A stretch of DNA of 64,000 nucleotides from Rhodobacteraceae bacterium IMCC1335. GTDB taxonomy: Bacteria > Pseudomonadota > Alphaproteobacteria > Rhodobacterales > Rhodobacteraceae. Numbering within the stretch: the stretch's first letter is position 1; every line of letters starts with the position of its first letter. The DNA lies in NCBI GenBank assembly GCA_039640495.1, contig CP046864.1, positions 3,273,001 through 3,337,000 of the forward strand, written 5' to 3'. The notes under the pieces are model-generated. The model worked only from the letters and a program-made list of their open reading frames with translations, was not told the DNA's origin and did no database searches. Shown in pieces: positions 17,443 through 29,089 of the stretch. The position numbers and the translations under genes were made by a program.

Positions 17443-17784
17443 TTAAACTGGCATATTCATGATTTCTTTATACGCGCTGAGGGCCTTGTTTCGGACATTC
17501 AACGTTAATTGAAAGCCAAGCGATGAAATTTGCTGCTCAACCATCACTTTTGAAAGGTCTTGTTCGCGGCCCAATTCATAGTCTTTCACAGATTGGGCGG
17601 CTTTATTCTGCGCCTCAGCCACAGAGTTCAAAGACTCCCCCAACCGCTCGGCAAAAGACACGCCAGCAGGTTTGAAGCCCGTGGCCTCAGCCAGTTTAAG
17701 CTTCATAGAATCGGTTTTGGCCAATGCATTCGCTTGTGACGATTGGATCGACTGCAAACTGCTGACACCTGAAATAGCGGACAT
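17443..17784 (-). CDS. fliE: Flagellar hook-basal body protein FliE
   Basis: 113 residues, typical size. FliE joins the MS ring to the rod. The family end is clear: S-K-V-M-V-E-Q-Q-I-S-S-L-G-F-Q-L-T-L-N-V-R-N-K-A-L-S-A-Y-K-E-I-M-N-M-P-V. It starts 13 bases after the fleT stop, in the fleT-fliE-F-G-H-I-J operon. Confidence 0.95.
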   Translation of the reverse strand: MSAISGVSSLQSIQSSQANALAKTDSMKLKLAEATGFKPAGVSFAERLGESLNSVAEAQNKAAQSVKDYELGREQDLSKVMVEQQISSLGFQLTLNVRNKALSAYKEIMNMPV

Positions 17785-17797
17785 GACCTACCTCCCC

Positions 17798-18952
17798 TCA
17801 AACATGCGATACGAGAGGTTCATCAAGATGATATTCCGGGCTCGGCGTATCGATCATAATATCCTCAAATTCGATAATATTGCTGTTGCGCAGCACAGTT
17901 GCGCGTTGAATAACATTTTCCAGCTCGCGCACATTCCCAGGCCATGAATACTCCAGCAAACGCTGCAAGGCCGGGCCAGAAATTGTTGGAAAGTTCTCCA
18001 AGTCGCTTTGATGACGCACCAGCAATTCAGCAGCAATTGGAATGATATCCTGCGAGCGTTCGTTCAAGGACTTGGTGGCCAAAGGAAACACATTCAAGCG
18101 AAAATAAAGATCTTCGCGGAACCGCCCGCGTCGGATTTCCATCGGTATATTTCGGTTGGACGTCGCCAGCGTACGCACATCGACAGGGATTGGCGCCGAA
18201 GCCCCCAAAGGAACAACGGATCGTTCCTGTAACACCCGCAGCAATTTGGCTTGCAGCGGCATCGACATCTCTGAAACTTCATCTAACAGCAATGTACCAC
18301 CATCCGCCGCTTGGAAAATTCCATCGCTGGATGTTGAAGCTCCGGTAAAGGCGCCTTTCTTATGGCCGAATAAAAGCGCTTCCAGCATGTTTTCTGGGAT
18401 TGCTGCGCAATTGATCGCCACAAAAGGTTTTTCAGCGCGCGAAGACTTTTTATGAATATATTGCGCCAAAACCTCTTTGCCGCTGCCCGTTGGACCATTC
18501 ACGAAAACATTCACCTGTGCCTTGGCAACGCGATCACCCAATTTCAGCAGATCAACCGAAACCGGATCTGCGGCAATAGTGCTATCCCCATCGGTGATGA
18601 AACTCGCCACAAGTGCGAAGATAAAGGATTGTGCCATATCATCTGCGACGACAGGCATAGATACACGCAGCAAAGCGCCATTCATCGAGCGTTCGACGCG
18701 AAACGCCTCCGCCGCTTCCTCCACGATCACGATCGATTTCGCGCCGCGCTTTTTTACCATCTCAACAACCGCCTTCAGACCGCCTATTTTTTGCTCGAAC
18801 GCGGCGCTCAAAATAGCTTTTACTTTTTGTCCTTGGGCATCCCATGTTTCTTTCACTTCAGAATGCTCAACAATGCTGCATTGATAATTCTGAAGAATCT
18901 GCGACAATCTTCCAGCAAATTTAAATTCAGAAACGTGCAGCGAATACAGCAT
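17798..18952 (-). CDS. fleT: Sigma-54 activator lacking a DNA-binding domain, FleT-like
   Basis: 384 residues: a unique N-terminal domain of about 125 residues with no phosphoacceptor aspartate pattern, then an AAA+ domain with Walker A GPTGSGKE (about 153-160), the sigma-54-contacting GAFTGA loop (about 200-205), Walker B LLLDE (about 221-225) and the N-V-R-E-L-E-N motif. After the AAA+ lid only about 20 residues remain, so the usual Fis-type helix-turn-helix is missing. The R. sphaeroides FleT that heads the fliE operon is likewise thought to act only as a partner of FleQ. Ribosome site AAGGAG precedes the ATG. Confidence 0.88.
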   Translation of the reverse strand: MLYSLHVSEFKFAGRLSQILQNYQCSIVEHSEVKETWDAQGQKVKAILSAAFEQKIGGLKAVVEMVKKRGAKSIVIVEEAAEAFRVERSMNGALLRVSMPVVADDMAQSFIFALVASFITDGDSTIAADPVSVDLLKLGDRVAKAQVNVFVNGPTGSGKEVLAQYIHKKSSRAEKPFVAINCAAIPENMLEALLFGHKKGAFTGASTSSDGIFQAADGGTLLLDEVSEMSMPLQAKLLRVLQERSVVPLGASAPIPVDVRTLATSNRNIPMEIRRGRFREDLYFRLNVFPLATKSLNERSQDIIPIAAELLVRHQSDLENFPTISGPALQRLLEYSWPGNVRELENVIQRATVLRNSNIIEFEDIMIDTPSPEYHLDEPLVSHV

Positions 18953-18977
18953 TTTTTTCTCCTTCGGAATAAAAGAG

Positions 18978-18992
18978 GCAATTAACGTGCCA
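18978..18992 (-). promoter_or_regulatory. Sigma-54 (-24/-12) promoter of the fleT-fliEFGHIJ operon
   Basis: On the minus strand TGGCACGTTAATTGC matches the full consensus TGGCACG-N4-TTGC. The -12 element lies about 25 bases before the fleT ATG, leaving a leader of about 13-15 bases that includes the AAGGAG site. FleQ is the expected activator (inference from R. sphaeroides). Confidence 0.9.
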
Positions 18993-19179
18993 AAAAATAT
19001 CTGTGATCAAAGAAGCGCATTTTTTAGGTAAATTTTATTTGCCGACGCGGTGGAAATGATGCTTAAAAGCCCAAAGTTTTCTAAGAAGCGCACGAATTGA
19101 CGTATTGTTCTGGCCAACATATCAAAATGATGCGAAAACCAGTTTAAACGCAATTCACGCCCAAGGATCGACAGACTTC

Positions 19180-20283
19180 ATGGCCGGATCAAAATTCCTT
19201 GAGAATTTAATCGCAGGATCTTCCGAAAAAATTCAGGATGTGCGCAAACATATTGAGCTTGCCGCCCCATTTCCAGTCAGCGTTATGGCCGTTGGTCCAA
19301 CCGGATCCGGCAAAGAGCTTATCGCAAAAGGCATTCACAAACTGTCTGGACGCAGCGGAAAATTCATCGCCGTCAACTCTGCTGCGATCCCCGCCGAGCT
19401 TTTAGAAGCGGAATTGTTTGGATATGAAAAAGGTGCGTTCACGGGCGCAGACAAGGGTCGCAAAGGCAAAGTAGAAGAAGCCGGAGGTGGCACGCTTTTC
19501 CTTGATGAAATCGGGGATATGCCGCTATCACTTCAAGCCAAACTGCTGCGGGTTCTAGAAACCAAGACCGTTCAGAAAATTGGCTCGGAAAAATCCATTC
19601 CCGTAGATTTCAGATTGGTTTGTGCAACCCATACGGATATCGGTGAAATGGCCCGACGCGGAGAATTTCGTGCTGATCTTCTTTATAGAATTGCAGTTTA
19701 CACGATTGCGAACCCTCCCCTGGCGGAGCGCGTTGAAGATATTGAAGAGCTCATCACCGTGCTTTCAATGCGACTAAAGAAAACCGAAAAGAAAATACTA
19801 CCCGTCAGCTTTGAGCCCGATGCAATTGCTTTTTTACAGCAATATGATTGGCCGGGGAATATTCGCGAACTCGCAAATTTTTTGCAAAAATGTTCGGTTC
19901 TTTACAGCGGTGAGCGGCTTGGAATTCAAAAAATTGAGCCGCTCATGCCAAATTTCCATGAAGGCGTTTCGACGCTCAGAGATCAGGCAACCTTTTGGGA
20001 TGGCGCGCTGCAAGATCAAACACCAAGCACGCCGTTTCTTAATACAAAGCAGACACTGCTTGAACAATCACGGTTTTTTGCGGCAGATCAACCTTTGAAC
20101 CTGCATGAATTCCTTGCCGATGTTGAAGAGAATTTGATCGTCGCCGCCTTGAACGAAACCGAAGGCAATGTTGAAAAAGCCGCGGGCAAATTGGGCATCG
20201 AACCCGATATGCTGATGCAAAAAATTAAACAATTCTCTTTGGCTGAAAAAGAGTTGCTCGCACCATCAGATCGGCTTCTTTAA
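19180..20283 (+). CDS. fleQ: Sigma-54-dependent flagellar master activator, FleQ-like
   Basis: About 367 residues. It begins almost directly with the AAA+ domain: Walker A GPTGSGKE (about 40-46), GAFTGA (about 85-90), Walker B LFLDE, then N-I-R-E-L-A-N in the lid. A C-terminal Fis-type helix-turn-helix is visible (E-E-N-L-I-V-A-A-L-N-E-T-E-G-N-V-E-K-A-A-G-K-L-G-I). There is no receiver or FleQ N-domain. The frame is open from TTG 19105, but that codon has no ribosome site; ATG 19180 has AAGGA about 12 bases upstream. It is divergent from fleT, so it probably supplies the DNA-binding half of a FleQ/FleT activator. Confidence 0.88.
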   Translation: MAGSKFLENLIAGSSEKIQDVRKHIELAAPFPVSVMAVGPTGSGKELIAKGIHKLSGRSGKFIAVNSAAIPAELLEAELFGYEKGAFTGADKGRKGKVEEAGGGTLFLDEIGDMPLSLQAKLLRVLETKTVQKIGSEKSIPVDFRLVCATHTDIGEMARRGEFRADLLYRIAVYTIANPPLAERVEDIEELITVLSMRLKKTEKKILPVSFEPDAIAFLQQYDWPGNIRELANFLQKCSVLYSGERLGIQKIEPLMPNFHEGVSTLRDQATFWDGALQDQTPSTPFLNTKQTLLEQSRFFAADQPLNLHEFLADVEENLIVAALNETEGNVEKAAGKLGIEPDMLMQKIKQFSLAEKELLAPSDRLL

Positions 20284-20382
20284 AATCCGAAATCATACGA
20301 TAATATGGTGCCACGCAAATGGGCCTTGCCCTGCCAAGACACTCTGCAAGCCACTGATATGTTCTGCTTCTAAGGATGAAAT

Positions 20383-21105
20383 ATGCAAAACCCAACAGCC
20401 GCAATGCTTGTCATCGGAGATGAGATTCTTTCCGGAAGAACCCAAGATACGAATACGCAATATTTGGCCACCGCGCTCACAGATGCCGGCGTTGATCTGA
20501 AAGAAGCGCGCGTGGTCAGCGATGATGCTGATGCCATCAAACAGGCCGCAAGCAGCCTTTCAGCAACTTATGATATGGTGTTTACGTCAGGCGGTATCGG
20601 GCCAACACATGACGATATTACCGCCGATTGCATCGCTGCGGCCTTCAACGCGCCGATCGATATTCGCGCGGATGCGCGTGCCCTGCTAGAGGCCCATTAT
20701 GAACGCCAAGGCAGCGAACTCAACGCTGCCCGTCTGAGAATGGCGCGGATACCAGAAGGGGCAAGCCTGATTGAAAACCCGGTATCAACCGCCCCCGGCT
20801 TCACGCTTGGCAATGTGCATGTGATGGCCGGAGTGCCATCTGTTTTTAAAGCCATGGTGGCCAGCGTTCTACCACAGATCACAGGGGGTGCACCGCTGCA
20901 AAGTAAAACCCTGCGCATTGAGCGGGGTGAGGGTGATATTGCGGCGCCGCTGGGCGCGCTTGCAGCGCGCTTTCCCGATCTATCCTTTGGATCCTATCCT
21001 TTTCAAAAAAATGGTCTTTACGGCTCTAACATCGTGATAAGAGGCAGTGATCCTGAACAGTTAGAAAACGCTTTCAAAGCTTTATCTGCTGATTTAGGCG
21101 CGTGA
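20383..21105 (+). CDS. CinA-type molybdopterin-binding domain protein
   Basis: 240 residues with the MoCF/CinA N-domain: A-M-L-V-I-G-D-E-I-L-S-G-R-T-Q-D-T-N at the start and V-F-T-S-G-G-I-G-P-T-H-D-D-I-T in the core, the nucleotide/molybdopterin-binding loop. The C-terminal PncC-type nicotinamide-nucleotide amidohydrolase domain of full CinA is absent, as in many alphaproteobacteria. The stop overlaps the next gene (GTGA). Substrate not predictable from sequence. Confidence 0.88.
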   Translation: MQNPTAAMLVIGDEILSGRTQDTNTQYLATALTDAGVDLKEARVVSDDADAIKQAASSLSATYDMVFTSGGIGPTHDDITADCIAAAFNAPIDIRADARALLEAHYERQGSELNAARLRMARIPEGASLIENPVSTAPGFTLGNVHVMAGVPSVFKAMVASVLPQITGGAPLQSKTLRIERGEGDIAAPLGALAARFPDLSFGSYPFQKNGLYGSNIVIRGSDPEQLENAFKALSADLGA

Positions 21106-21839
21106 TACGCCCATATCATAACGTCATGCAGGCGCTGGAACAAACCTGGCCATGCGCACGGCAATACGAGCTTGGCCCGTGGCGGATATTCCAATCGGAT
21201 GGTGGCGGAAAACGCGTTTGTGCCACGCGTTTGGCCTTCGATCAGATTTCAGCCAGCGCACGACAAATTGATGGGGCTGAGCAGGCACTGCGCGATTTGA
21301 ACCAACCGCTTTTGTTTCATATTGATGAGGGGCAAAGCGAGCTAGATAAAGCACTTGAAAAACGTGGCTATCACCTTGTTGATCCCACCGATCTATTGGC
21401 ACAACCGTTGGCCGATTTATGCGATCAAGCGCTCCCAAAAACCACCTTATTCGAGATTTGGCCCCCTTTGATCATCCAAAAAGATATTTGGGCGGCCGGC
21501 GGGGTTGGCCCGCAACGTATGAATGTTATGAACCGTGCAACAGAGGCTAAAACCAGCCTTCTGATCCGCTGGAAGGGGCGTGCGGCGGGCACTGCATATT
21601 TAGCCAGTCATGGGGCTGTGATCATGGTGCATGCGCTCATCATTTCATCCGAGCAGCGCGGACAGGGCCTAGCGAAATGGGCGATGCGCAAAGCCGCATT
21701 ATGGGGTCAAAGTCAGGGCTGCTCCGTTTTGGCTGTGGCCTGCACAAAAGAAAATTCCGTAGCACAAAACCTTTATTCTTCACTCGGGATGAAACATGTG
21801 GGACACTACCATTATCGTTTGAAAGGGGATCTTCGATGA
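21102..21839 (+). CDS. GNAT family N-acetyltransferase
   Basis: 245 residues from GTG 21102 (ATG 21126 is an alternative). The acetyl-CoA fold is in the C-terminal half: V-H-A-L-I-I-S-S-E-Q-R-G-Q-G-L-A-K-W-A-M-R (the Q/R-x-x-G-x-G/A motif) and N-S-V-A-Q-N-L-Y-S-S-L-G-M near the end. The N-terminal about 120 residues are a divergent half. Translationally coupled to the CinA-like gene upstream and to the AhpD-like gene downstream (ATGA). Acceptor unknown. Confidence 0.85.
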   Translation: MIRPYHNVMQALEQTWPCARQYELGPWRIFQSDGGGKRVCATRLAFDQISASARQIDGAEQALRDLNQPLLFHIDEGQSELDKALEKRGYHLVDPTDLLAQPLADLCDQALPKTTLFEIWPPLIIQKDIWAAGGVGPQRMNVMNRATEAKTSLLIRWKGRAAGTAYLASHGAVIMVHALIISSEQRGQGLAKWAMRKAALWGQSQGCSVLAVACTKENSVAQNLYSSLGMKHVGHYHYRLKGDLR

Positions 21840-22408
21840 CGTCAAACCCGCAGGTTACAGCGCTGAACCTTCCACCCATGGACCCTTTGCCAGAGGCCAC
21901 GCAAAAATATTTTGATGTATGCGAAGAAAAATTGGGCATGGTGCCAAATGTCTTACAAGCCCATGCGTTTGACGTTGAAAAATTAGATGCTTTTAGCGGC
22001 CTTTATAACAGTCTAATGCTTGCCCCCAGCGGCTTAAGCAAATTAGAGCGCGAAATGATCGCTGTCGTCGTTTCTTCGGTGAACCGGTGTTTTTATTGCC
22101 TAACCGCTCATGGTGCGGCAATCCGCACTTTGTCCAAAGATCCGATCCTGGGGGAGATGATCGCCATGAATTACCGCAGCGCACCGCTTGATCCACGACA
22201 GCGGGCAATGCTCGACTTTGCTGAAAAAATTACAAAGAACAGCTCTGAAATTGAAGAGGTTGATCGCCAAGCCCTGCGCGATGTTGGGTTTAGTGATCGC
22301 GATATCTGGGATATTGCCAATGTCGCCGGCTTTTTCAATATGACCAATCGGGTCGCCAGCGCTGTCGATATGCGGCCAAATGATGACTATCACGCCCAAA
22401 GCCGTTAG
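21836..22408 (+). CDS. AhpD-like / carboxymuconolactone decarboxylase family protein
   Basis: 190 residues, a peroxidase-related all-helical protein. The redox motif C-F-Y-C-L-T-A-H (about residue 82) fits C-x-x-C-x-x-x-H of AhpD, which reduces peroxiredoxin-type partners. The start at 21836 overlaps the GNAT stop (ATGA). The longer open frame from 21677 only overlaps the GNAT gene and is not used. Physiological partner unknown. Confidence 0.88.
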   Translation: MTSNPQVTALNLPPMDPLPEATQKYFDVCEEKLGMVPNVLQAHAFDVEKLDAFSGLYNSLMLAPSGLSKLEREMIAVVVSSVNRCFYCLTAHGAAIRTLSKDPILGEMIAMNYRSAPLDPRQRAMLDFAEKITKNSSEIEEVDRQALRDVGFSDRDIWDIANVAGFFNMTNRVASAVDMRPNDDYHAQSR

Positions 22409-23318
22409 CCGCTTCCTGTCCGCCCTTTGGGTTCAGCTTTGCCTGATTGCTCCAGCAATGGCGCAGACGCCGTTGGTTTTGCCAGATCCGATCATGGAAC
22501 AGTTTTCCGAAACGCAAGCATTTGGCCAATATAATATGCCGCTTGATATTTGGAAAAACGCTGCGCTTAAAACCCGCACCATCACAGGCGAATTACATAA
22601 ATCCGCGTGGAAACTGCCGCAAAGCCTGCTGGAAATAAACCAATTTGCCGCACCTATTTTAAGCCAGTTGCAAAATATGGGTTTTAACGCGTTACTCGAT
22701 TGCCAATCCGCTGAGTGTGGGGGGTTTGATTTCCGATTTGCAACAGAGGTGATCGATCCGCCATTTATGTATGTCGATACAACCCGCTACCGGTTTATCG
22801 CGCTGCAAAAGGATGAACAAATCAAAACATTGCTTTTCAGCAAATCGGGAAATGAGCTGTTTTTGCAAATCATTGAAGCTGGCGGGCGCATTTTGATAGA
22901 TACGACAAACTTGCCCAGCGCCCAAACAAACACTGAGATGCCACCCAAAGATGTCGACACCGCGCTGCGCCAAAACGGCTTTGCAATTTTAAGTGGGCTT
23001 GCGTTTGACACAGGCTCCGAAGCCTTGGGGCGTGGGCCATTTGAAAGCTTAATCAGCCTGGCTGAATTTCTACAGACTGAAAAAGAAGTAAATATAATCT
23101 TGGTTGGCCATACGGATAACAAAGGCTCATTCGAGATGAATTTGGCGCTCTCTAAACGGCGGGCGCAGGCTGTTGCTGGCTATTTGGCAGATGAATTTGG
23201 TATTGATCCAACGCGGATTATCGTACATGGCGTTGCGTACTTATCCCCCGTTGCAAGCAATAATAGTGAAGCTGGGCAACGCCAAAACAAACGCGTTGAA
23301 GTCGTGCTACAGCGCTAA
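22380..23318 (+). CDS. OmpA family outer-membrane/periplasmic protein
   Basis: 312 residues with a signal peptide (about 1-29, ending A-M-A-Q), a periplasmic N-domain with a disulfide-like C-Q-S-A-E-C, and a C-terminal OmpA peptidoglycan-binding domain (about 205-312: F-D-T-G-S-E, I-I-L-V-G-H-T-D-N-K-G, L-S-K-R-R-A-Q-A-V and N-K-R-V-E-V-V-L). The start overlaps the end of the AhpD-like gene by 29 bases. It likely tethers the envelope to peptidoglycan. Confidence 0.88.
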   Translation: MMTITPKAVSRFLSALWVQLCLIAPAMAQTPLVLPDPIMEQFSETQAFGQYNMPLDIWKNAALKTRTITGELHKSAWKLPQSLLEINQFAAPILSQLQNMGFNALLDCQSAECGGFDFRFATEVIDPPFMYVDTTRYRFIALQKDEQIKTLLFSKSGNELFLQIIEAGGRILIDTTNLPSAQTNTEMPPKDVDTALRQNGFAILSGLAFDTGSEALGRGPFESLISLAEFLQTEKEVNIILVGHTDNKGSFEMNLALSKRRAQAVAGYLADEFGIDPTRIIVHGVAYLSPVASNNSEAGQRQNKRVEVVLQR

Positions 23319-23363
23319 ATCAGATTGCAGAAGCGCGCGCTAAAGCGAGATGCGCGCCTTCCC

Positions 23364-25448
<2,085 letters not shown>

Positions 25449-25473
25449 TCACGCAATACGCAACGTAAAAGGT

Positions 25474-25851
25474 TTAAAAGTCACTTTTGCGTGATGCGCG
25501 AAAAAGCCGCTTCAGAAGATCTATTTCAGCGCGCAATTCCGCCATCTCAGCGCGAAGATCTTCGCCGTTCAGATCACCGCCCGACAGCACGATCCGCGAC
25601 AACACTTTAGAGCTGCCCTGCTCAACAATCAAAAGCATATAAGTGCCAAACCCAACAGCCTCGGGCGGGATTGGCACGGATAATTCATAACAATTTTTCA
25701 TATCCAGAGCGTCAACCCGCACGCCGCGGATCGGGCGCCCTTGCAAAAGCACGTCAATCTTGGGCGGGGGCGCTTTCAAATCAGAAGATTGGCTTAGCAA
25801 AGCCCGCCAAATGCCTTCCGCGAAGCGCGTTGGCTCAATGCAAAGCGACAT
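25474..25851 (-). CDS. Conserved hypothetical protein after the DUF6478-like gene
   Basis: 125 residues from ATG 25851, which has a clear ribosome site (GGAGTGCC) just upstream. No membrane segment. A beta-rich body (V-D-V-L-L-Q-G-R-P-I-R-G-V-type strands) is followed by a leucine-heptad coiled coil (E-M-A-E-L-R-A-E-I-D-L-L-K-R-L-F) that may dimerise it. It overlaps the end of the DUF6478-like gene by 17 bases, so they probably act together. Function unknown. Confidence 0.6.
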   Translation of the reverse strand: MSLCIEPTRFAEGIWRALLSQSSDLKAPPPKIDVLLQGRPIRGVRVDALDMKNCYELSVPIPPEAVGFGTYMLLIVEQGSSKVLSRIVLSGGDLNGEDLRAEMAELRAEIDLLKRLFRASRKSDF

Positions 25852-26620
25852 CGGCACTCCTTTCGAAATAACCATCTTCGGTAGAGAGATTGAAATCAAT
25901 GATTTGAATTTGCGTGTACCGCGGAGCCTCAAAAATCAGATCGATCCAAAGCGGCGCGTCGGAATCTGCGCTTAATTTTAGCGGCCATAGTCTGAATTCC
26001 CACGAAAACTCACCATCTTCACGGTGATGCGTATCCGCCTTTAAAGACAGGTTATCCAGCTCAGGAATATTGAGGCGGAGATGCGTATGCAATTCGGTTT
26101 CAAAATTTATACGAGCTCTACAAATCAACACCCCCGTATCCATAAGGCGCCGGCGGCTGCCCGTCGGCAGTTGGATCGCGAAAGATAAATAACTGCTTTT
26201 TAAATCGAAAATATCCAAACACATGCAATACTCGGCCCCGGTGTGAGCGGTTAACTCTTTTCGTTGGGCAAGCCAATATTCATCAATTGGCAAATGCTCT
26301 GGGCTAAACAATTGGATGTCTGAGCCCAAAGCAATGCTTCTACCTCCCAGATTCGCAGCGCTCATATCCATTTTTATGCACCAAAAATCGGGACGCCACC
26401 CCCAAATATGAAAGCGGCCAGCTTTTCCCCTGCGCGCGGCTTGAAGCCGCAACTCTAAACCTGAGACAAACCGCTCAAGCTGATGGCGCAAAATTTTAGA
26501 CTGCTTATATACCCCCAATATGCGCGGCGGTTTTTGCGCGCGCGCCCATGAATTCGGCCGCGATAATACATGAAGAAGATACCTGCGGATCAGAAACGCC
26601 CGCATCGGCTTTAAAATCAC
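25835..26620 (-). CDS. DUF6478-like protein
   Basis: 261 residues with a basic N-terminus, a Trp-rich motif (H-I-W-G-W-R-P-D-F-W) and the C-terminal body with D-L-K-S-S-Y-L-S-F-A-I-Q-L-P and W-I-D-L-I-F-E-A-P. I match it from memory to the Rhodobacterales DUF6478 family. No catalytic motif is visible. The downstream 125-residue gene overlaps it. Function unknown. Confidence 0.6.
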   Translation of the reverse strand: MILKPMRAFLIRRYLLHVLSRPNSWARAQKPPRILGVYKQSKILRHQLERFVSGLELRLQAARRGKAGRFHIWGWRPDFWCIKMDMSAANLGGRSIALGSDIQLFSPEHLPIDEYWLAQRKELTAHTGAEYCMCLDIFDLKSSYLSFAIQLPTGSRRRLMDTGVLICRARINFETELHTHLRLNIPELDNLSLKADTHHREDGEFSWEFRLWPLKLSADSDAPLWIDLIFEAPRYTQIQIIDFNLSTEDGYFERSADVALH

Positions 26621-26714
26621 TGTCAGTCTCTAAATCAATTAACTATCAGGCAAGTATAGCAATAAATCACATTCAAGCAATTTATCTTTGGCAGGCTTGC
26701 GCCCCTAAATAAGC

Positions 26715-27359
26715 CTATCCAACAGGGCGGGCTTTTGGACGCGGCACGCCAGAGGTATTTGGTTTTACACTGGGCCGCCTTTTTGAGCCGGCAGGGTGCA
26801 CAGAAACGCCTTGCAAGCTGCGTGACAGAAGCATACGCGCCATATTTTTTGTAAACATCGTATCTGCTGGCATGTGAAGCGTGGCAATCAGCATGTGGTT
26901 ATCGCGCAATTCAACGCCTTGCCACAAACTGTTTTGCAGCCCGGAAACAGAATGGGCTGCATGCGATGTGTTTTGAACAAAAATCTGCCGCTTATCGGCA
27001 TAGATTGTTGACACATGTGCATTCGGGTTTGTCGCCTTGAACTGCTGGGTTGCATCGGTGAGGCTGATATCCTGATCCGCCACCAATGACACTGTAATCA
27101 CACCATAGGCCAGCAGACCGTCGCGTTCTGAGCAAGCCTGCAGCGTCACAAATTCTGCTGTTTCTGTGCTCTGGCCGAGATCTGGATTGACACAATAGCC
27201 CTTTGGCGGCCGAATAATCGCGCCCGAGGGAAGATTTTGCTGCGATATCAACCCTTCATATTGCGTGTTAAGAAGCGATGGAGGCCCAGCGCAGCCATAC
27301 AGCGCCGTCATAAAACAGAAAATGGCCCGCTGACCAAAACGCCAGGGGGCCATATTCAT
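26715..27359 (-). CDS. Lipoprotein with a C-terminal proline/arginine tail
   Basis: 214 residues from ATG 27359. The N-terminus has a hydrophobic segment and an A-L-Y-G-C lipobox, so it is probably a lipoprotein. The body resembles no domain I can name; the end is rich in K/R/P (P-K-A-R-P-V-G). It begins 2 bases after the ilvD stop and may be cotranscribed. Function unknown. Confidence 0.6.
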   Translation of the reverse strand: MNMAPWRFGQRAIFCFMTALYGCAGPPSLLNTQYEGLISQQNLPSGAIIRPPKGYCVNPDLGQSTETAEFVTLQACSERDGLLAYGVITVSLVADQDISLTDATQQFKATNPNAHVSTIYADKRQIFVQNTSHAAHSVSGLQNSLWQGVELRDNHMLIATLHMPADTMFTKNMARMLLSRSLQGVSVHPAGSKRRPSVKPNTSGVPRPKARPVG

Positions 27360-27361
27360 CT

Positions 27362-29089
27362 TCACAGATCCATATACGCGTGTTTTTCGGCTTTGCCACC
27401 GGGATGGGTCACCGCGCCTTTGTAAATTTCTCCGACCAATTGCGAATATTTCCAAAGCGCACCTGCGGCATAAATCGTATCGCGCGGGCCCGTCCATTGG
27501 GCCTTGCGTTCGGCCAGCTCTGCCTCGTCAAGCGCAACGCTGATTTCACCCTTCAACGCGTTCAGCGTGATCATATCGCCATCTTTCAGCAAAGCGATCG
27601 GACCTCCATGCGCGGCTTCTGGGCCGACATGCCCAACGCAAAAACCCCGCGTTGCGCCAGAAAAGCGCCCGTCAGTGATCAGCGCCACTTTCTTGCCCAT
27701 CCCTTGCCCCGAAAGCGCCGCCGTTGTGGCCAGCATTTCGCGCATGCCTGGGCCGCCAGCAGGCCCTTCATTGCGGATCACAAACACGTCGCCTTCCTGA
27801 TAGGTTCGGTTTTGAACAGCCTCAAACGCATCCTGCTCGCATTCAAATACGCGCGCAGGCCCGGTGAAAACCTGAGCCTCTTCGGACATGCCCGCAACTT
27901 TCACAATCGCGCCTTCGGGCGCCAAATTGCCCTTCAAACCAACAACACCACCGGTTTTTGTCAGCGGAGTGGCGATTGGATAAATCACCCGCCCATCAGC
28001 TTCGCGGGTGATTTTATCCAAATCTTCCCCCATGCTATTGCCAGATGCGGTGAGACAATCTTCGTGCAACAAACCGGCTTTGCGCAATTCTTTCATCACA
28101 ACCGGCACGCCGCCCACCTCGTAAAGATCTTTTGCAACATATTTTCCGCCCGGCTTAAGATCCACAAAATAGGGTGTGTCGCGGAAAATCTCGCACACAT
28201 CTTCAAGATAAAAATCAATGCCGGCCTCATGTGCAATCGCTGGCAAATGCAGCCCAGCATTGGTCGAGCCTCCAGTGCATGCGACAACCCGCGCGGCGTT
28301 TTCAAGCGATTTCAACGTTACCACATCGCGCGCCCGAATATTCTTTTCAAGCAAGTTCATCACGGCGCGGCCCGAGGCTTCTGCGTATTGATCGCGGCTT
28401 TCATACGGGGCGGGAGCACCGGATGAGTTCATCAGCGCAAGACCAATAGCCTCAGACACACAGGCCATCGTATTGGCCGTAAATTGCCCACCACAGGCCC
28501 CTGCCGAGGGGCAGGCTACAGCTTCCAGCTTTTCAAGATCGCAGGTGCTTAGATTGCCCGCCTGATGTTGACCCACGGCTTCGAAAACATCCTGCACTGT
28601 GACATCTTTGCCATCCAAACGTCCCGGCAGAATAGAGCCACCGTATAAAAACACAGAAGGAACGTTCAAGCGCACCATCGCCATCATCATTCCAGGCAGA
28701 GATTTATCGCAACCGGCCAAACCAACCAGCGCATCATAGCAATGCCCGCGCATCGTCAATTCAACCGTATCGGCGATGGCTTCACGGCTGGCCAGCGAGC
28801 TGCGCATCCCCTCATGGCCCATCGCAATCCCATCGGTAACCGTGATGGTGGTGAATTCACGCGGTGTACCCAGCGCTTGTTTGACGCCCATTTTAGCAGA
28901 TTGTGCCTGACGGTTTAGCGCGATATTGCAGGGTGCCGCTTCGTTCCAGCAGGTGGCAACACCGATCAGCGGTTGATGAATTTCTTCTTCCGTCATGCCC
29001 ATCGCATAATAATAAGACCGATGCGGTGCCCGAGAGGGACCTTCAGTAACATGACGGCTTGGTAGCTTAGATTTATCGAATTTACTCAC
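27362..29089 (-). CDS. ilvD: Dihydroxy-acid dehydratase
   Basis: 575 residues. It dehydrates 2,3-dihydroxy acids in branched-chain amino acid synthesis. Conserved cluster and active-site parts are visible: [28 protein letters not shown] and the C-terminal [21 protein letters not shown]. The start is GTG with a good upstream GGGAGAGAG site. Length is normal. A large AT-rich region lies upstream. Confidence 0.97.
   Translation of the reverse strand: MSKFDKSKLPSRHVTEGPSRAPHRSYYYAMGMTEEEIHQPLIGVATCWNEAAPCNIALNRQAQSAKMGVKQALGTPREFTTITVTDGIAMGHEGMRSSLASREAIADTVELTMRGHCYDALVGLAGCDKSLPGMMMAMVRLNVPSVFLYGGSILPGRLDGKDVTVQDVFEAVGQHQAGNLSTCDLEKLEAVACPSAGACGGQFTANTMACVSEAIGLALMNSSGAPAPYESRDQYAEASGRAVMNLLEKNIRARDVVTLKSLENAARVVACTGGSTNAGLHLPAIAHEAGIDFYLEDVCEIFRDTPYFVDLKPGGKYVAKDLYEVGGVPVVMKELRKAGLLHEDCLTASGNSMGEDLDKITREADGRVIYPIATPLTKTGGVVGLKGNLAPEGAIVKVAGMSEEAQVFTGPARVFECEQDAFEAVQNRTYQEGDVFVIRNEGPAGGPGMREMLATTAALSGQGMGKKVALITDGRFSGATRGFCVGHVGPEAAHGGPIALLKDGDMITLNALKGEISVALDEAELAERKAQWTGPRDTIYAAGALWKYSQLVGEIYKGAVTHPGGKAEKHAYMDL

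Noticed and set aside
27380..28426. A 348-codon plus-strand open frame over ilvD
   Set aside because: It is fully antisense to a clear ilvD, with His/Arg/Phe-heavy composition of a shadow frame and no ribosome site.
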